NCBI GenBank assembly: GCA_045560765.1
Contig: JBJKZD010000004.1
Span: forward strand, 62,001 to 126,000
DNA: 64,000 nt
Direction of reading: 5' to 3'
DNA from: UBA9926 sp913064795
GTDB lineage: Bacteria; Pseudomonadota; Gammaproteobacteria; Pseudomonadales; Azotimanducaceae
Shown here: positions 1 to 8,752 of the stretch, one piece after another
Numbering within the stretch: position 1 is the stretch's first letter
How the letters are laid out: each line of letters starts with the position of its first letter
Program-made: the position numbers and the translations under genes
The notes under the pieces: generated by a model
Database searches by the model: none
The model's input: the letters and a program-made list of their open reading frames with translations, nothing else
What the model was told of the DNA's origin: nothing

Positions 1-750
1 CTGCTGTGATTGTAACGCATCCGACGGAAGCATCATGGGCGTTGCTACCCGTGCCTTATCCGTCATTGAGGGAACGGCGATGCCCAATGCTAGATTCAAG
101 GAGGTCGCGGTTACTTCTGGCAGGCTTTGAGCCTTGAGCATTTCTAGTTCTTCGTCAACTAAATCGATGTTCGGGATTTTGCTCGTGAGCTCTTCAGAAG
201 ACGTCTTGGGAGGAATGAACTTAATTTCCCGAGCATTGCTTGTCATTGCTCCTGACAGGCTGTCGGTAACCAGTGTGGTGTTAATGGCTTGGGTGGGCTT
301 TTTGCTCGGCGCACTTTCGTTGGGGATATTGATCTGCAGAGCCGTTGATTGCGCTCTTTCGGACTCGGAAAGCCCATCCGCAGTAGCCGAGCTTAGCAGT
401 GAAGCGACGCGAGATTCTCGTGGGGGACTTGGATTATCGCTGGTCAGAGAGAAACTGGCTTGAATAGGTTTTAATGGAGCTGTGACGGTCTTCAGTTTAG
501 TCTCTTCTGGGAATCTATTCGCCTGGGCTTCAGACAGACTCGGGCCGCAAGACCACGCTTCGCCTGCAACCAAGCCGACGCAAAACCATCTTTGGTCGTT
601 GTCACGGTACATGTTCGTGATTTCGGCGGCACAGGCGGGGTTTGTTGGATCCGAGTCAGCACCATCACAGGGCTTCTGGCTGATTAAATTGCAGCTCGAG
701 AGCGCGCCGAGAGCCAGAGCGATTGCGATGTAGCGCATATTCGTTTCCAT
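1..750 (-). CDS. Partial lipoprotein, function unknown (runs off window start)
   Basis: An open frame runs from an ATG at 750 to base 1 with no stop, so only about 250 N-terminal residues are present. The start encodes a short hydrophobic segment ending in LGALSSC, a good lipobox, so the protein should be lipid-modified and membrane anchored. A second in-frame ATG at 738 (MRYIAIA...) would also give a proper lipoprotein signal, and the ribosome-binding site does not decide between them. The next 80 residues hold several cysteines (PCDGAD, PACAAE, WFCVGL, SCGPS). After that the chain is low-complexity and rich in Ser, Thr, Pro and Glu, as in a periplasmic linker. A C-terminal domain, possibly a peptidoglycan-binding one, would lie outside the window. 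I do not recognise the family. Plus-strand frames across this stretch are shadows. Confidence 0.65.
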   Translation of the reverse strand, partial: METNMRYIAIALALGALSSCNLISQKPCDGADSDPTNPACAAEITNMYRDNDQRWFCVGLVAGEAWSCGPSLSEAQANRFPEETKLKTVTAPLKPIQASFSLTSDNPSPPRESRVASLLSSATADGLSESERAQSTALQINIPNESAPSKKPTQAINTTLVTDSLSGAMTSNAREIKFIPPKTSSEELTSKIPNIDLVDEELEMLKAQSLPEVTATSLNLALGIAVPSMTDKARVATPMMLPSDALQSQQ

Positions 751-787
751 TAACTGATTAGTCCCTGATAGCAGGCATCATAATAGA

Positions 788-1798
788 TTATCCGCTGAAT
801 TCCGAGAGCGGTCGGTGAGCCATCTGAGGGAATAATCCATACACTCCGCCGGTATGCAAAAAGACAACATCGCCGCCGGTAATGCCTTCTTTTTCAATCT
901 GATCGAGCATGCCTCGAAACGCTTTAGCCGTGTAAACGGGATCAAGGACGACACCTTCGAGTCGGGCGACTTTTTCGATGGTGGCAAAGTCGTCACGAGA
1001 GGCAATCCCGTAACCAGCTCCAATATAGCCGTCGAGCAGCCCGTCCACCTTTGGCGTGACTGATCCCTCGTAATCTCGCCTCCATTGAGCCAAGTCGCAA
1101 TCAAGTTTTTGTCGGAAATGCGCAGCATCTTCAGAAACACAGATGCCTCTGAGCACAGATGAAAGTCCAAATAGCGAGCCTCCGAGCAGTAGCCCACCAA
1201 AGGTTCCACCAGAACCCACTGCCAAAAAGAGGTGACTGGGTTCAATATCTTCTGCAGCATAATCGGCCTTTAACTCTCTGGCGGCGCCGATGTAACCCCA
1301 GAGTCCTAATGCATTACTTGCCCCGATTGGGATGCTATAGGGCGTGTCACCTTGGCCGATATAATGTGCCATCGTTTTTTGATAGGTCTGGTCAAGCTGA
1401 GCAAATTCCTCGCCAGTCGCGTAATGAATCTTTGCCCCCAATAGGTGATCGAGCAGTAGGTTGCCATTAGCAAATTCTTGCGGCCGTCCTCGAAGGATCA
1501 AATGGCTTTGTAGGCCTAACTGCGCCGCAACAAGCGCTGTGGCTCGGCAGTGATTAGATTGTAAACCACCGCTGGTGATCAGGACGTTGGCCCCAAGGGC
1601 AATTGCCTCTGCGAGGACGAATTCTAACTTTCGGATTTTATTACCGCCTCCGATGCCGTCGGTGAGGTCGTCTCGTTTTATCCAAATTCTGGGGCCGCCA
1701 ATCGCCTCCGAGAGCCGATCTAAGGGTTGAAGCGGAGTCGGCAGTCGGGCTAAGTCTAATTTTTCAGGGGTTATCACGGCGGTCACCATGAATGACAA
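788..1798 (-). CDS. PLP-dependent D-cysteine desulfhydrase / ACC deaminase-family enzyme
   Basis: This 336-residue protein belongs to the tryptophan-synthase-beta fold family that includes D-cysteine desulfhydrase (DcyD) and 1-aminocyclopropane-1-carboxylate deaminase. The N-terminus has the family pattern IWIKRDDLTDGIGGGNKIRK, where the lysine near residue 54 should carry PLP. It is followed by ITSGGLQSNHCRATA, the substrate/PLP contact loop, and a glycine-rich AVGSGGTFGGLLLG phosphate-binding loop. Members release pyruvate and ammonia, with H2S if D-cysteine is the substrate. Sequence alone does not separate the two activities, but the overall look favours DcyD. The start overlaps the preceding thioesterase gene by about 35 bp; an ATG three codons later (1789) is equally possible. 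The overlap suggests co-transcription with the thioesterase. Confidence 0.85.
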   Translation of the reverse strand: MSFMVTAVITPEKLDLARLPTPLQPLDRLSEAIGGPRIWIKRDDLTDGIGGGNKIRKLEFVLAEAIALGANVLITSGGLQSNHCRATALVAAQLGLQSHLILRGRPQEFANGNLLLDHLLGAKIHYATGEEFAQLDQTYQKTMAHYIGQGDTPYSIPIGASNALGLWGYIGAARELKADYAAEDIEPSHLFLAVGSGGTFGGLLLGGSLFGLSSVLRGICVSEDAAHFRQKLDCDLAQWRRDYEGSVTPKVDGLLDGYIGAGYGIASRDDFATIEKVARLEGVVLDPVYTAKAFRGMLDQIEKEGITGGDVVFLHTGGVYGLFPQMAHRPLSEFSG

Positions 1799-2237
1799 AG
1801 CGGCTTGAGGTTGTCATCGCGGTTCCCTCTGGAGTCACAATCTCGGTGAGCAACAGGAGATCTGCTCGCCCCAAGGCTGTTAGATCATGTTCGAAGTTGT
1901 CGATAGAGTCTGGCACCCTGGATCGGCATAAGAGCTCCGAGCGGACTGGTTTTAGAAATGTCGCCTCCGAATGACTAACGACGGTGTTGCCGATTAGGCC
2001 CAACCGACCGAGTTGAAGTTGCACCAGGCCCCAGCCAGTCAGTGCAGAAATGGCGGTTAAACTGCCTCCGAATGCGCTGCTTTGATGATTGATATTGGAT
2101 TCGAGCGGCGCTGTTAGCTCTAAGCTCGACCCATCAAATGATTTGACTCGTATCCCCATTGCGGTACTGATGGGAATCAGTCGATGAATAACTGCTTCGA
2201 GTTCGGCTCCGCTGTTGACAATAATTTCGTTTTTCAC
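1764..2237 (-). CDS. Hotdog-fold thioesterase of the YiiD C-terminal type
   Basis: A 157-residue protein resembling the putative thioesterase domain found at the C-terminus of E. coli YiiD. Typical elements are IPISTAMGIRV near the N-terminus, the central NHQSSAFGGSLTAISALTGW, where the helix-capping Asn/His and Gly-Gly step of this hotdog subfamily lie, and VVSHSEATFLKPVRSEL in the second half. The presumed role is hydrolysis of an acyl-thioester; the substrate is unknown. It is the first gene of a two-gene minus-strand unit with the PLP enzyme and diverges from apbE, leaving only about 60 bp for both promoters. Confidence 0.75.
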   Translation of the reverse strand: MKNEIIVNSGAELEAVIHRLIPISTAMGIRVKSFDGSSLELTAPLESNINHQSSAFGGSLTAISALTGWGLVQLQLGRLGLIGNTVVSHSEATFLKPVRSELLCRSRVPDSIDNFEHDLTALGRADLLLLTEIVTPEGTAMTTSSRFVIHGDRRDNP

Positions 2238-2265
2238 AGGTCAAATGTTTCCGTCTAAGGACGGG

Positions 2266-2271
2266 TATAAT
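2266..2271 (+). promoter_or_regulatory. Candidate -10 element for apbE
   Basis: A perfect TATAAT sits 29 bp upstream of the preferred ATG of apbE, in the short gap between the divergent thioesterase and apbE. No good -35 is visible at 16-18 bp, so the match is only half a promoter. Transcription from it would begin near 2278, which makes the TTG at 2282 nearly leaderless and favours the ATG at 2300. Confidence 0.45.
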
Positions 2272-2299
2272 ACACCGGCATTTGCTAAAAGAGTCCAAA

Positions 2300-3376
2300 A
2301 TGCTTGTTCATAAACATTTGACGCATTCCATGATGAAGTTTTCCCGGGCGCCGTTTTATGGGTTGGCAATCATCTCAGGACTGCTGATTTCGGCCTGCCA
2401 GCCTACCGAGACCATTTCTGTTGTCTCCGGTAAAACGATGGGAACAACCTATCAAGTCTCTATCGTTCATGCCCCCTCGGAGACGCTAGAGCCTATCCAT
2501 CTTAAAATTGATAAAGAACTCTTAAATATCAATAATTTAATGTCAACATATGATAATGAATCTGAAATATCTCGCTTTAATCGAGCTGAGATCAACAGGG
2601 GGTTTGCGCTTAGTCCAGAAACGTTCCAAGTTGTTCAGTTTAGTCTTCTCGTCGCTCGTTTGACGAACGGCGCTTTTGATCCGACCGTGGGACCGCTGGT
2701 CGACCTTTGGGGATTCGGGCCCCCGGGAGGGCGTCAGATTATTCCTGATGAAGTCGCAATTAAATCGGCAAAAAGTAGAGTGGGTTTTCAATCTCTGATC
2801 TTGACATCTGAACCTGCAACCCTAACCGCTCGACAGCCAAGACACCTCGATTTGTCCGCGGTTGCAAAGGGTTTTGCGGTTGATCAAATAGGGGCTTTGC
2901 TTCAAGACGCGGGTTATCAGTCGTTTCTGGTTGAAATTGGTGGAGAATTGCTTGCTAAGGGATCTAAACCGGGCGGTTTACCCTGGCGCGTTGCTGTGGA
3001 GTTCCCTGAGAGCCGGCTCAGGAGTATTCTGAGAACGCTGCCTTTGATCGATCAAGCCATCGCGACTTCAGGAGATTATCGCAATTACTTTGAGTATGAA
3101 GCGCGACGATTCTCACACACACTGGATCCACGAACAGGTAATCCTGTAACCCACAAATTAACCTCAGTTACAGTTTTGGCTGATACGGCGATGAAGGCAG
3201 ATGGGTGGGCGACTGGATTGGCTGTTCTGGGCCCCGTTGACGGACTGGAGCTTGCTGATCAATTGGGTATTGCAGCGTTAATGTTGGTCCGTGGCAAGGA
3301 CAATCTTACTCTGGTTGAGAGCCAAGGCTTTAAAGATTATCTCAATAGAGTGAATTCGGAGCCGGGAGCACCCTAG
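2300..3376 (+). CDS. apbE: ApbE, FAD:protein FMN transferase (lipoprotein)
   Basis: ApbE transfers FMN from FAD onto a threonine of target proteins, classically NqrB and NqrC of the sodium-pumping NADH:quinone reductase. The 358-residue product starts with a lipoprotein signal ending in LLISACQ. Family motifs follow: GKTMGTTYQVS, LVDLWGFGP, LDLSAVAKGFAVD, LVEIGGELLAKG and the metal/flavin site AIATSGDYRNYF with FSHTLDPRTGNPV. The frame is open from a TTG at 2282, but the ATG at 2300 follows a weak AAGAG ribosome-binding site and matches the -10 element. nqrM lies 370 bp downstream on the same strand, as in Nqr operons, but the nqrA-F genes themselves are not in this window. Confidence 0.93.
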   Translation: MLVHKHLTHSMMKFSRAPFYGLAIISGLLISACQPTETISVVSGKTMGTTYQVSIVHAPSETLEPIHLKIDKELLNINNLMSTYDNESEISRFNRAEINRGFALSPETFQVVQFSLLVARLTNGAFDPTVGPLVDLWGFGPPGGRQIIPDEVAIKSAKSRVGFQSLILTSEPATLTARQPRHLDLSAVAKGFAVDQIGALLQDAGYQSFLVEIGGELLAKGSKPGGLPWRVAVEFPESRLRSILRTLPLIDQAIATSGDYRNYFEYEARRFSHTLDPRTGNPVTHKLTSVTVLADTAMKADGWATGLAVLGPVDGLELADQLGIAALMLVRGKDNLTLVESQGFKDYLNRVNSEPGAP

Positions 3377-3680
3377 CTGACTGAATGCTTGAATTCATTG
3401 GGGGGTGACCGTGATTTAGTCACAGCTAATGTGCTAAAGATTTGAGCGTTCCGCTGTCCGCTCTTCTCAGTGCCCGAGGTGAACGAGTTTGATCAGCTTT
3501 AGCATTCCATAAATCAAACCTTTTCCGATCAAACAGATGGTGATCTGAAACCTCGGGGCATGGGAAAGCATTAACAAAAGACCAGTTAAAACCACTGAAA
3601 AACAGGCTAAGAAAACCGGCTTAAGGCTAGTTTGCAAGATGGATGGGCTCAAGATCGATAGAAAGTAGCTGAATCAAAGC
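3377..3680. other. Gap between apbE and nqrM
   Basis: About 300 bp without a convincing gene. On the minus strand a TTG-initiated frame (3467-3652) could encode a 61-residue peptide with one hydrophobic segment (CFSVVLTGLLLMLSHA), but it has no clear ribosome-binding site or recognised family, so I treat it as unproven. No terminator hairpin with a T-run is evident after apbE. Confidence 0.4.
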
Positions 3681-3710
3681 TTAAGATAAGGCGCTCAATA
3701 GCGATATAAT
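3681..3710 (+). promoter_or_regulatory. Candidate sigma-70 promoter for nqrM
   Basis: TTAAGA at 3681-3686 and a perfect TATAAT at 3705-3710 are 18 bp apart and lie 36 bp upstream of the nqrM ATG. The -35 matches four of six consensus positions. This implies nqrM can be expressed independently of apbE. Confidence 0.55.
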
Positions 3711-3745
3711 GAATCGAGGCAGGTTCAACCAAGAAAGGTAAGAGC

Positions 3746-3979
3746 ATGATTGAATTTTTTATGACGTTCGTCGTCTTACTATCAGTCGTTGTGATTATGG
3801 CGGTCGGCGTAATGCGAGGCAGGGCTCCAATTTCTGGTTCTTGCGGCGGCTTGAACAATTTGGGGGTGGATGGTGCTTGCGAAATCTGTGGCGGTAACCC
3901 TGATCAGTGTGAAACTCCTGATGGAATGCCAACAGGACCCTCTAAGGCGGTCAAAGCGACCAATGTGATGGAAGCTTAG
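3746..3979 (+). CDS. nqrM: NqrM, Na+-NQR maturation factor
   Basis: A 77-residue protein with one N-terminal transmembrane helix (FMTFVVLLSVVVIMAVGVM) followed by a cysteine-rich tail containing GSCGGL, ACEICGG and DQCE. These four cysteines are the hallmark of NqrM. NqrM is needed to deliver or insert the iron centre held by NqrD and NqrE in the sodium-pumping NADH:quinone oxidoreductase. The length and motif order match the family. The start is preceded by AAGAAAGGTAAGAG, a good purine-rich ribosome-binding site. Its place after apbE is typical of nqr loci, so the genome should carry nqrABCDEF elsewhere. Confidence 0.93.
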   Translation: MIEFFMTFVVLLSVVVIMAVGVMRGRAPISGSCGGLNNLGVDGACEICGGNPDQCETPDGMPTGPSKAVKATNVMEA

Positions 3980-4239
3980 GTTTTACTTGTTTTCAGCATT
4001 TCTTTCCATTCTGCGGTCAGGCACAGCAGAACCTGGCTATTGATTGTGAGGTTTTTGAGGTCCTGGCCTCCAGACATAGCTTTTTCCAGCTTCCTTCCCC
4101 TAGCGACCAATTCTCGGGGGATATAAGGCTTGGTTCTAGCACCGGAGAAGGGAAGTTGTTCACCGTCTGCCAGGTTGTCACGATTGGGCACTAAAAGATG
4201 ATACGCACTGAAGAGGGTTAACAGGTAGTCCGCCCACAA
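3976..4239 (-). CDS. Small hypothetical protein downstream of a PilZ gene
   Basis: An 87-codon frame begins at a TTG (4239), 21 bp past the stop of the PilZ gene and in the same frame as it. There is no strong ribosome-binding site, so translation would rely on coupling to the upstream gene. The product is soluble-looking and mixed-charge (LPFSGARTKPYIPRELVARGRK), with no recognised domain. It ends tail-to-tail with nqrM, overlapping by 4 bp. I do not recognise it; the start is uncertain. Confidence 0.45.
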   Translation of the reverse strand: MWADYLLTLFSAYHLLVPNRDNLADGEQLPFSGARTKPYIPRELVARGRKLEKAMSGGQDLKNLTINSQVLLCLTAEWKEMLKTSKT

Positions 4240-4260
4240 TCGATCATTGAGTGCATCTGA

Positions 4261-4878
4261 TTAGTCTAAAAAATCCTCGTCGAGGAGGTCGTCTCTAATC
4301 TGCGCCCGTCGTGTTAAAGATTGACGATTTAATAAATATTGGTGCAATGATTTCTGCTGTTCACTGCTTAAGCCTGTAAATTCAATACCTGAACGGAATC
4401 CGTCACCCTCAGCCTGCATTCTGCTGTAGCGTATCCTAGCGAAGCACGTGAGGACCCAAGCGCCGTCATGAATCAGGACCCGCAACGCAATAGCCTCTGA
4501 GTCACGTAACAGTTGTTGGGTCAAAAGGCCAGCACCGCCCAGACTGACATCGGTTAAGGTTGAGCCGAATTGTTCTGGCGCATTGATTTCATTCAGAAAA
4601 ACCCGGCGCCCGATCAGTTCTATTTGTTGGTTCATGTTGGAAAAATACTGGCTAAGTGGTGTCTGTTGGCGGTCTAGCTCGGCATTCAATTTCCTACCCT
4701 GGCGCTGAAGACTGCGAAGTTGTCCCAGTAGTTGAATTTCCTCTGAATAATCAAAATGCTCCTCGGGATTCGATGTTGCTGTTTGATCGGCATTGATCAG
4801 CTTATACTCACAAGGCAGTGCTTCCTCCAAACGAAAAAAATCACGGTCGTCAATGTCCCTCATTTTAAATTCCAACAA
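4261..4878 (-). CDS. PilZ-domain protein, putative c-di-GMP effector
   Basis: A 205-residue protein. The N-terminal half (RDFFRLEEALPCEYKLI, then a helical segment rich in Gln and Leu) resembles the N-terminal module of cytoplasmic PilZ proteins. Residues from about 95 carry a PilZ domain: LTDVSLGGAGLLT corresponds to the conserved D/NxSxxG motif, and FRSGIEFTGLSSEQQ to the end of the barrel. The upstream arginine pair that contacts c-di-GMP is not clear-cut, so binding should be considered likely but unproven. It is divergent from lolC. Confidence 0.75.
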   Translation of the reverse strand: MLEFKMRDIDDRDFFRLEEALPCEYKLINADQTATSNPEEHFDYSEEIQLLGQLRSLQRQGRKLNAELDRQQTPLSQYFSNMNQQIELIGRRVFLNEINAPEQFGSTLTDVSLGGAGLLTQQLLRDSEAIALRVLIHDGAWVLTCFARIRYSRMQAEGDGFRSGIEFTGLSSEQQKSLHQYLLNRQSLTRRAQIRDDLLDEDFLD

Positions 4879-5037
4879 TTACGATATGAATGATCAGTGC
4901 GAGCCCAGCCTTCTTCCGATGTGTGGGTCTAATCGTCAGCGTAGTATTGATGATCAAAAAAGTGCCCGGGTCGGCTCAGTCGGTTCGCTTCAATATACTC
5001 GTGTTGAATCTAGCTACCGATCGATGGGCCTCGGCGT

Positions 5038-6275
5038 ATGAAGGGCTGGGTCATCAACCTTTCGATTAAAATGGCAGGGCGGCTTCGGATTAACGTTTTT
5101 CGAAGGCGTTCTGAGGGCCTGCCGATCTTTGGATTAAGTTTGGCGGTCGCAATCCTTATTATAGTTTTGTCGGTCGTTAATGGATTTGAAGTTGCGATGC
5201 GGGAGCGGGTGCTGGCTTTGTTTCCCCATGCAGTTATTTTGAATGCGGTCAGTGCGCCACTCACTGAGCGTCAAATTTCTAGCGTGACTCAAGCCTCTGG
5301 GGTTGTCGCGGTTGCGCCCATTGCAGAAATTTCTGCAATACTCGTGGCCAATGGCGAGCATCACCCAGCGTTGGTCACGGCGATCGATCCCAGCCAAGAG
5401 CGGGAGGTGAATGCAGTTGTTGATTTTATGGTGAGCGGCCGTTGGTCTGCGCTCGCCGAAGCGCCTTTTGGCATTACTTTAAGCACCCATTTGGCGGAAA
5501 GACTGAAGCTCGTAGTTGGCGATCGAGTGACTATAATGCTCCCTGTCGTAGAGTTTTCCTTGATAGGATTGAAGACACGATCTAAGCGATTTAAGGTTGT
5601 TGGTACCTTTGATACAGACTCTGATTTAGACAAATCGGTGGTCTATATTGAGCGAGCCGCGGCTCAAGCGCTCCTGTCAGACCGGTACCTTGAGGGTCTT
5701 CGTTTAAAGGTCAATGACCTGTTCGACGCGCGACGAATCCTTGAGCAGATCTATATTGCGAATCTGGCGCAGCCGATAAGGGGTAATACCTGGATGAGTC
5801 GGCAAGGAAATTTGTATGCAGCGATTGGGCTTCAGAAGTCAATCATGTTTGTTTTGTTAGGGTTGCTGATTGCTGTGGCCGCATTTAACGTCACGTCGCA
5901 GTTAGTGATTTTTGTTGAGGAGCACCGCGCAGATGTCGCGATTTTAAAGACCCTTGGAGCAACCCCTGGCGAAATTAGATCAGTTTTCGTTGCTCAAGGT
6001 TTAGGGCTCGGGGTTCTAGGAACCGTCATCGGATTAGTTATTGGTTACCCCTCGGCTGCGACGCTCTGCAGCTGGTTTTGAATGTTGCTTCGGAGGCCTT
6101 TGGGTGGGCGGTTCTTGAGCAGTATTTTGTCCAGTATTTGCCGATTGACCGGCAAGCTACGGACTTTCTGATTGTCTCCTTGATGAGTCTTTTAATGTGC
6201 GTCCTCGCGAGCTTGTACCCAGCGCACCGAGCAGCGCAAATGATGATCACCGAAGGGCTCAATGATGGCGGATAA
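5038..6275 (+). CDS. lolC: LolC/LolE-type lipoprotein-releasing permease, frameshifted
   Basis: This is a permease of the LolCDE complex, which extracts outer-membrane lipoproteins from the inner membrane and hands them to LolA. The first frame (5038-6081, 347 residues) carries TM1 (LAVAILIIVLSVVNGFE), the periplasmic domain and TM2-TM3 with AILKTLGATPGEIRSVF. It then goes out of frame inside GTVIGLVIG and stops. The missing end (TM4 and LASLYPAHRAAQMMITEGL) continues in another frame to 6275. Adding one C to the CCCC run at 6048-6051 joins the two into a normal protein of about 412 residues. LolC is essential in relatives, so a base-call error is more likely than a broken gene. It overlaps lolD by 14 bp. 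Confidence 0.85.
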
Positions 6276-6967
6276 CAATCAAGAGCAGGCAGCAATCGTT
6301 GCAGAAGGCATCGCTAAACGGTACACCCTTGGGCCTGAGGACGGGGTCAATGTCTTGCTCGATTTGGATTTGACGGTGTGGCCGGGAGAACATTTGGCGA
6401 TTACAGGAGCGTCGGGTAGCGGTAAAAGTACGTTGCTGCACATCCTTGCAGGCCTTGAGTCTTCAGATTCAGGTTCTGTGTTGTTGCAGGGGGCAACGAA
6501 TTACATCGTTGTCTGATTCAGATCAGGCTCGGTTTAGAAATGCCAACCTTGGCTTTGTCTATCAGTTCCATCATCTTATCGAAGAACTCACCGCGGTTGA
6601 GAACGTTGCTTTGCCAAGCAGAATCGGCGGCCTTGAGCAAGATTCGGCGGTTGAACTGGCCGCTGAGTTGCTCAGTCGATTATCTCTGACGGACCGGCTC
6701 AATCACTACCCCAGTCAATTGTCGGGAGGAGAGCGGCAGCGGTGCGCGATTGCCAGATCAATGATCAATCGACCTGGGATTATTTTTGCTGACGAGCCGA
6801 CGGGTAACTTAGACCAGCATTCCGCGATGTCCGCCAGCGCGCTGCTTAAACACCTCTGCCAAGAATTCGGGGTGACATTAGTCGTCGTCACCCATAACTC
6901 GGCGCTCGCCAATCAAGCCGACCGGCAGTTGGTCCTGCGCGACGGCCAGTTGCACGTGTCCCAATGA
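6262..6967 (+). CDS. lolD: LolD, ATPase of the lipoprotein release complex, frameshifted
   Basis: LolD powers LolCE-mediated lipoprotein release. Frame 1 (6262-6516) holds the N-terminus with Walker A (GASGSGKST). Frame 2 (to 6967) holds the Q-loop region LGFVYQFHHLIEELTAVENV, the signature LSGGERQRCAIARS, Walker B GIIFADEPTGNLD and the H-loop VVVTHN. YQFHHL is typical of LolD. The frame changes at the GGGGG run 6489-6493; removing one G gives VLLQGQRITSLSDSDQARFR, which is the expected LolD sequence, with a full length of about 234 residues. It ends with a 4-bp ATGA overlap with lolE. Confidence 0.88.
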
Positions 6968-8163
6968 TTCACCCCGTCGCCTTATCCATTGCATTTCGAT
7001 ACGTCTCGACTGGGTTAGGCCTCAAAGGCGGCCGGCGGTATGTTCGGTTCGTGAGCCGGGCCTCTGTGGTGGGCATTGTGCTCGGTACTGCGGCTTTGAT
7101 CATGGTCGTCTCAGTGATGAACGGATTCGATCGGGAATTGCGGTCGAGATTGTTAAAGGTGACACCCCACCTCACAGTCGATGCGACGGTTCGTTCACGG
7201 AGCCTGCTTGATTTTGATGGCCTTCGAAAGGTTTCCCCTTATCTATCTAGCGAAGCGCTGCTCCTGGGTCAGCAGGATGGACGCTTGTTTCGCTTACAGG
7301 GCCTTTCCCCGGAAGACCCTCAGGTTTCGCTCATTCGCAAGGCATTGAGGAGCGGGCGTTGGTGGACTACAGACGATGTCGCCCCAATTGTCATTGGAGA
7401 GGGCATTGCTTATCAATTTGGGTTGAGCGTGGGGGATGCGGTTCAGGTGGCCCTGGTTGAGGTGTCTGAGCAGGGTGACCAAGTCATTCCTAAGATCGTC
7501 AGCTTCACGCTGATGGGCACCTATGCTTTGGGTGCGGAGACGGATCATCGATTAGCAATGACGGATCTCGGGTCGCTGTCATCCTTATTGGGGAGAGATC
7601 CAGTGTCACGAGTCGATTTAGATGACCCCATGCGTGTGCGCGCCGTCTCCGCTGAATTAATCCAAAGTGGTTTGAAAATTAACAATCGATGGGATTCTGA
7701 GTTTGGTGCTTTTTTCCAAGCGGTAAAACTTGAAAAAATCATGATGGGATTGTTGTTGTCGATGCTGGTCGGTCTGGCGTTGATCAGCTTGAGCTCAGGA
7801 ATGAGGATCGTCATGCTTGAGAAAAAGGCAAGCAGTCAAATTTTAGTAGCGCTTGGAATGACCCCAAAAATCTGTCGTCAAATTTTCTTTGTTCAAGGGG
7901 CTGTTTTTGCGGCGCTAGGAATTTTTTTGGGCGCCTGCCTGGGTGTTCTCGGCACGGTAATTCTGCCTGCAATCATGGAAACTGTTCAAAGTCTAACGGG
8001 GTTTTCTGTGGTGTCAGGGAGTTACTTTTCTGAGCTTCCAGTTGAGCTTAGGCTGTTCGATACGATGGTAATTCTCGGTGCTGCAATGTTTTCGAGCCTC
8101 ATTGTGATCCTACTCGCGATTCGATCGGCCAGTCAGCGGTCTAGCCTCTTTGATCTTAAGTGA
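6964..8163 (+). CDS. lolE: LolE/LolC-family lipoprotein-releasing permease
   Basis: A 399-residue permease with the four-helix LolC/E topology: a conserved N-terminus (ALSIAFRYVSTG), TM1 containing LGTAALIMVVSVMNGFDREL, a large periplasmic domain, and three C-terminal helices with MTPKICRQIFFVQGAVF before TM3. It is the second permease gene of lolC-lolD-lolE and starts inside the last codons of lolD (ATGA). It should form the LolCDE heterotetramer with its neighbours. The 3' end overlaps the convergent DUF2062 gene by about 31 bp. Assignment as LolE rather than LolC rests on gene order. Confidence 0.9.
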   Translation: MIHPVALSIAFRYVSTGLGLKGGRRYVRFVSRASVVGIVLGTAALIMVVSVMNGFDRELRSRLLKVTPHLTVDATVRSRSLLDFDGLRKVSPYLSSEALLLGQQDGRLFRLQGLSPEDPQVSLIRKALRSGRWWTTDDVAPIVIGEGIAYQFGLSVGDAVQVALVEVSEQGDQVIPKIVSFTLMGTYALGAETDHRLAMTDLGSLSSLLGRDPVSRVDLDDPMRVRAVSAELIQSGLKINNRWDSEFGAFFQAVKLEKIMMGLLLSMLVGLALISLSSGMRIVMLEKKASSQILVALGMTPKICRQIFFVQGAVFAALGIFLGACLGVLGTVILPAIMETVQSLTGFSVVSGSYFSELPVELRLFDTMVILGAAMFSSLIVILLAIRSASQRSSLFDLK

Positions 8164-8621
8164 TTCCAATAGAAATAAGTAACGCCGTAGCCGCAACCAC
8201 CTGCAACAACGCCGCAGGTGAGGCAACCGACGATCAGTGGTAACCAAATCTCTTTTAATCGCAACACCAGCCAATCCCAAGAAAGTTCGATGGTGGTGAA
8301 GGTGACCGTCTCTCCAGTAATCCATGTGCCGACTTCGTAGGCAAAATACATCATCGGTCCCATAGTAATGGGGTTGCTAATCCAAACGATGGCAATGGCA
8401 ATTGGGATATTGCATCGGCGCCAAATACAAAAGAGTAAGCAGGGCACCATTTGAAATGGGATGGGCAAGAAGGAACACACAGCGCCCCAAAAAAAAGCTT
8501 CGGGAACGCTCTGCGCGTTCATATGCCATAGATCGGCATCATGGATAAAATCGCCGAAGATTCTAAAAACTTTGTATTTTTGCAATTGGCTGCGCTTTGG
8601 CAGGAATTTTTTTAAATTCAT
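8133..8621 (-). CDS. DUF2062 membrane protein
   Basis: A 162-residue protein of the DUF2062 family, which is often found beside comEC and lolCDE in Gammaproteobacteria. It has a basic N-terminus (MNLKKFLPKRSQLQKYK), then hydrophobic helices with the family sequence AFFWGAVCSFLPIPFQMVPC and IVWISNPITMGPMMYFAYEVG, and a last helix with GCGYGVTYFYW. It is an inner-membrane protein of unknown function. Convergent with lolE. Confidence 0.85.
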   Translation of the reverse strand: MNLKKFLPKRSQLQKYKVFRIFGDFIHDADLWHMNAQSVPEAFFWGAVCSFLPIPFQMVPCLLFCIWRRCNIPIAIAIVWISNPITMGPMMYFAYEVGTWITGETVTFTTIELSWDWLVLRLKEIWLPLIVGCLTCGVVAGGCGYGVTYFYWNHLRSKRLDR

Positions 8622-8752
8622 ATCAACGATGTCTTGATCTGCAGCGAACCTAGATGCAGTTTTACCCTTTGCTGCGGGTTTGCCCGTGATCGCTTACAAG
8701 CGGTTAGGCTCGATCGCTGAATATATAGCAAGGCTGCCGAAGATACTACGGC

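Noticed and set aside
134..733. Two plus-strand ORFs of 109 and 83 codons
   Set aside because: They lie opposite a continuous minus-strand frame with a lipoprotein signal; codon pattern and family signals support the minus strand only.
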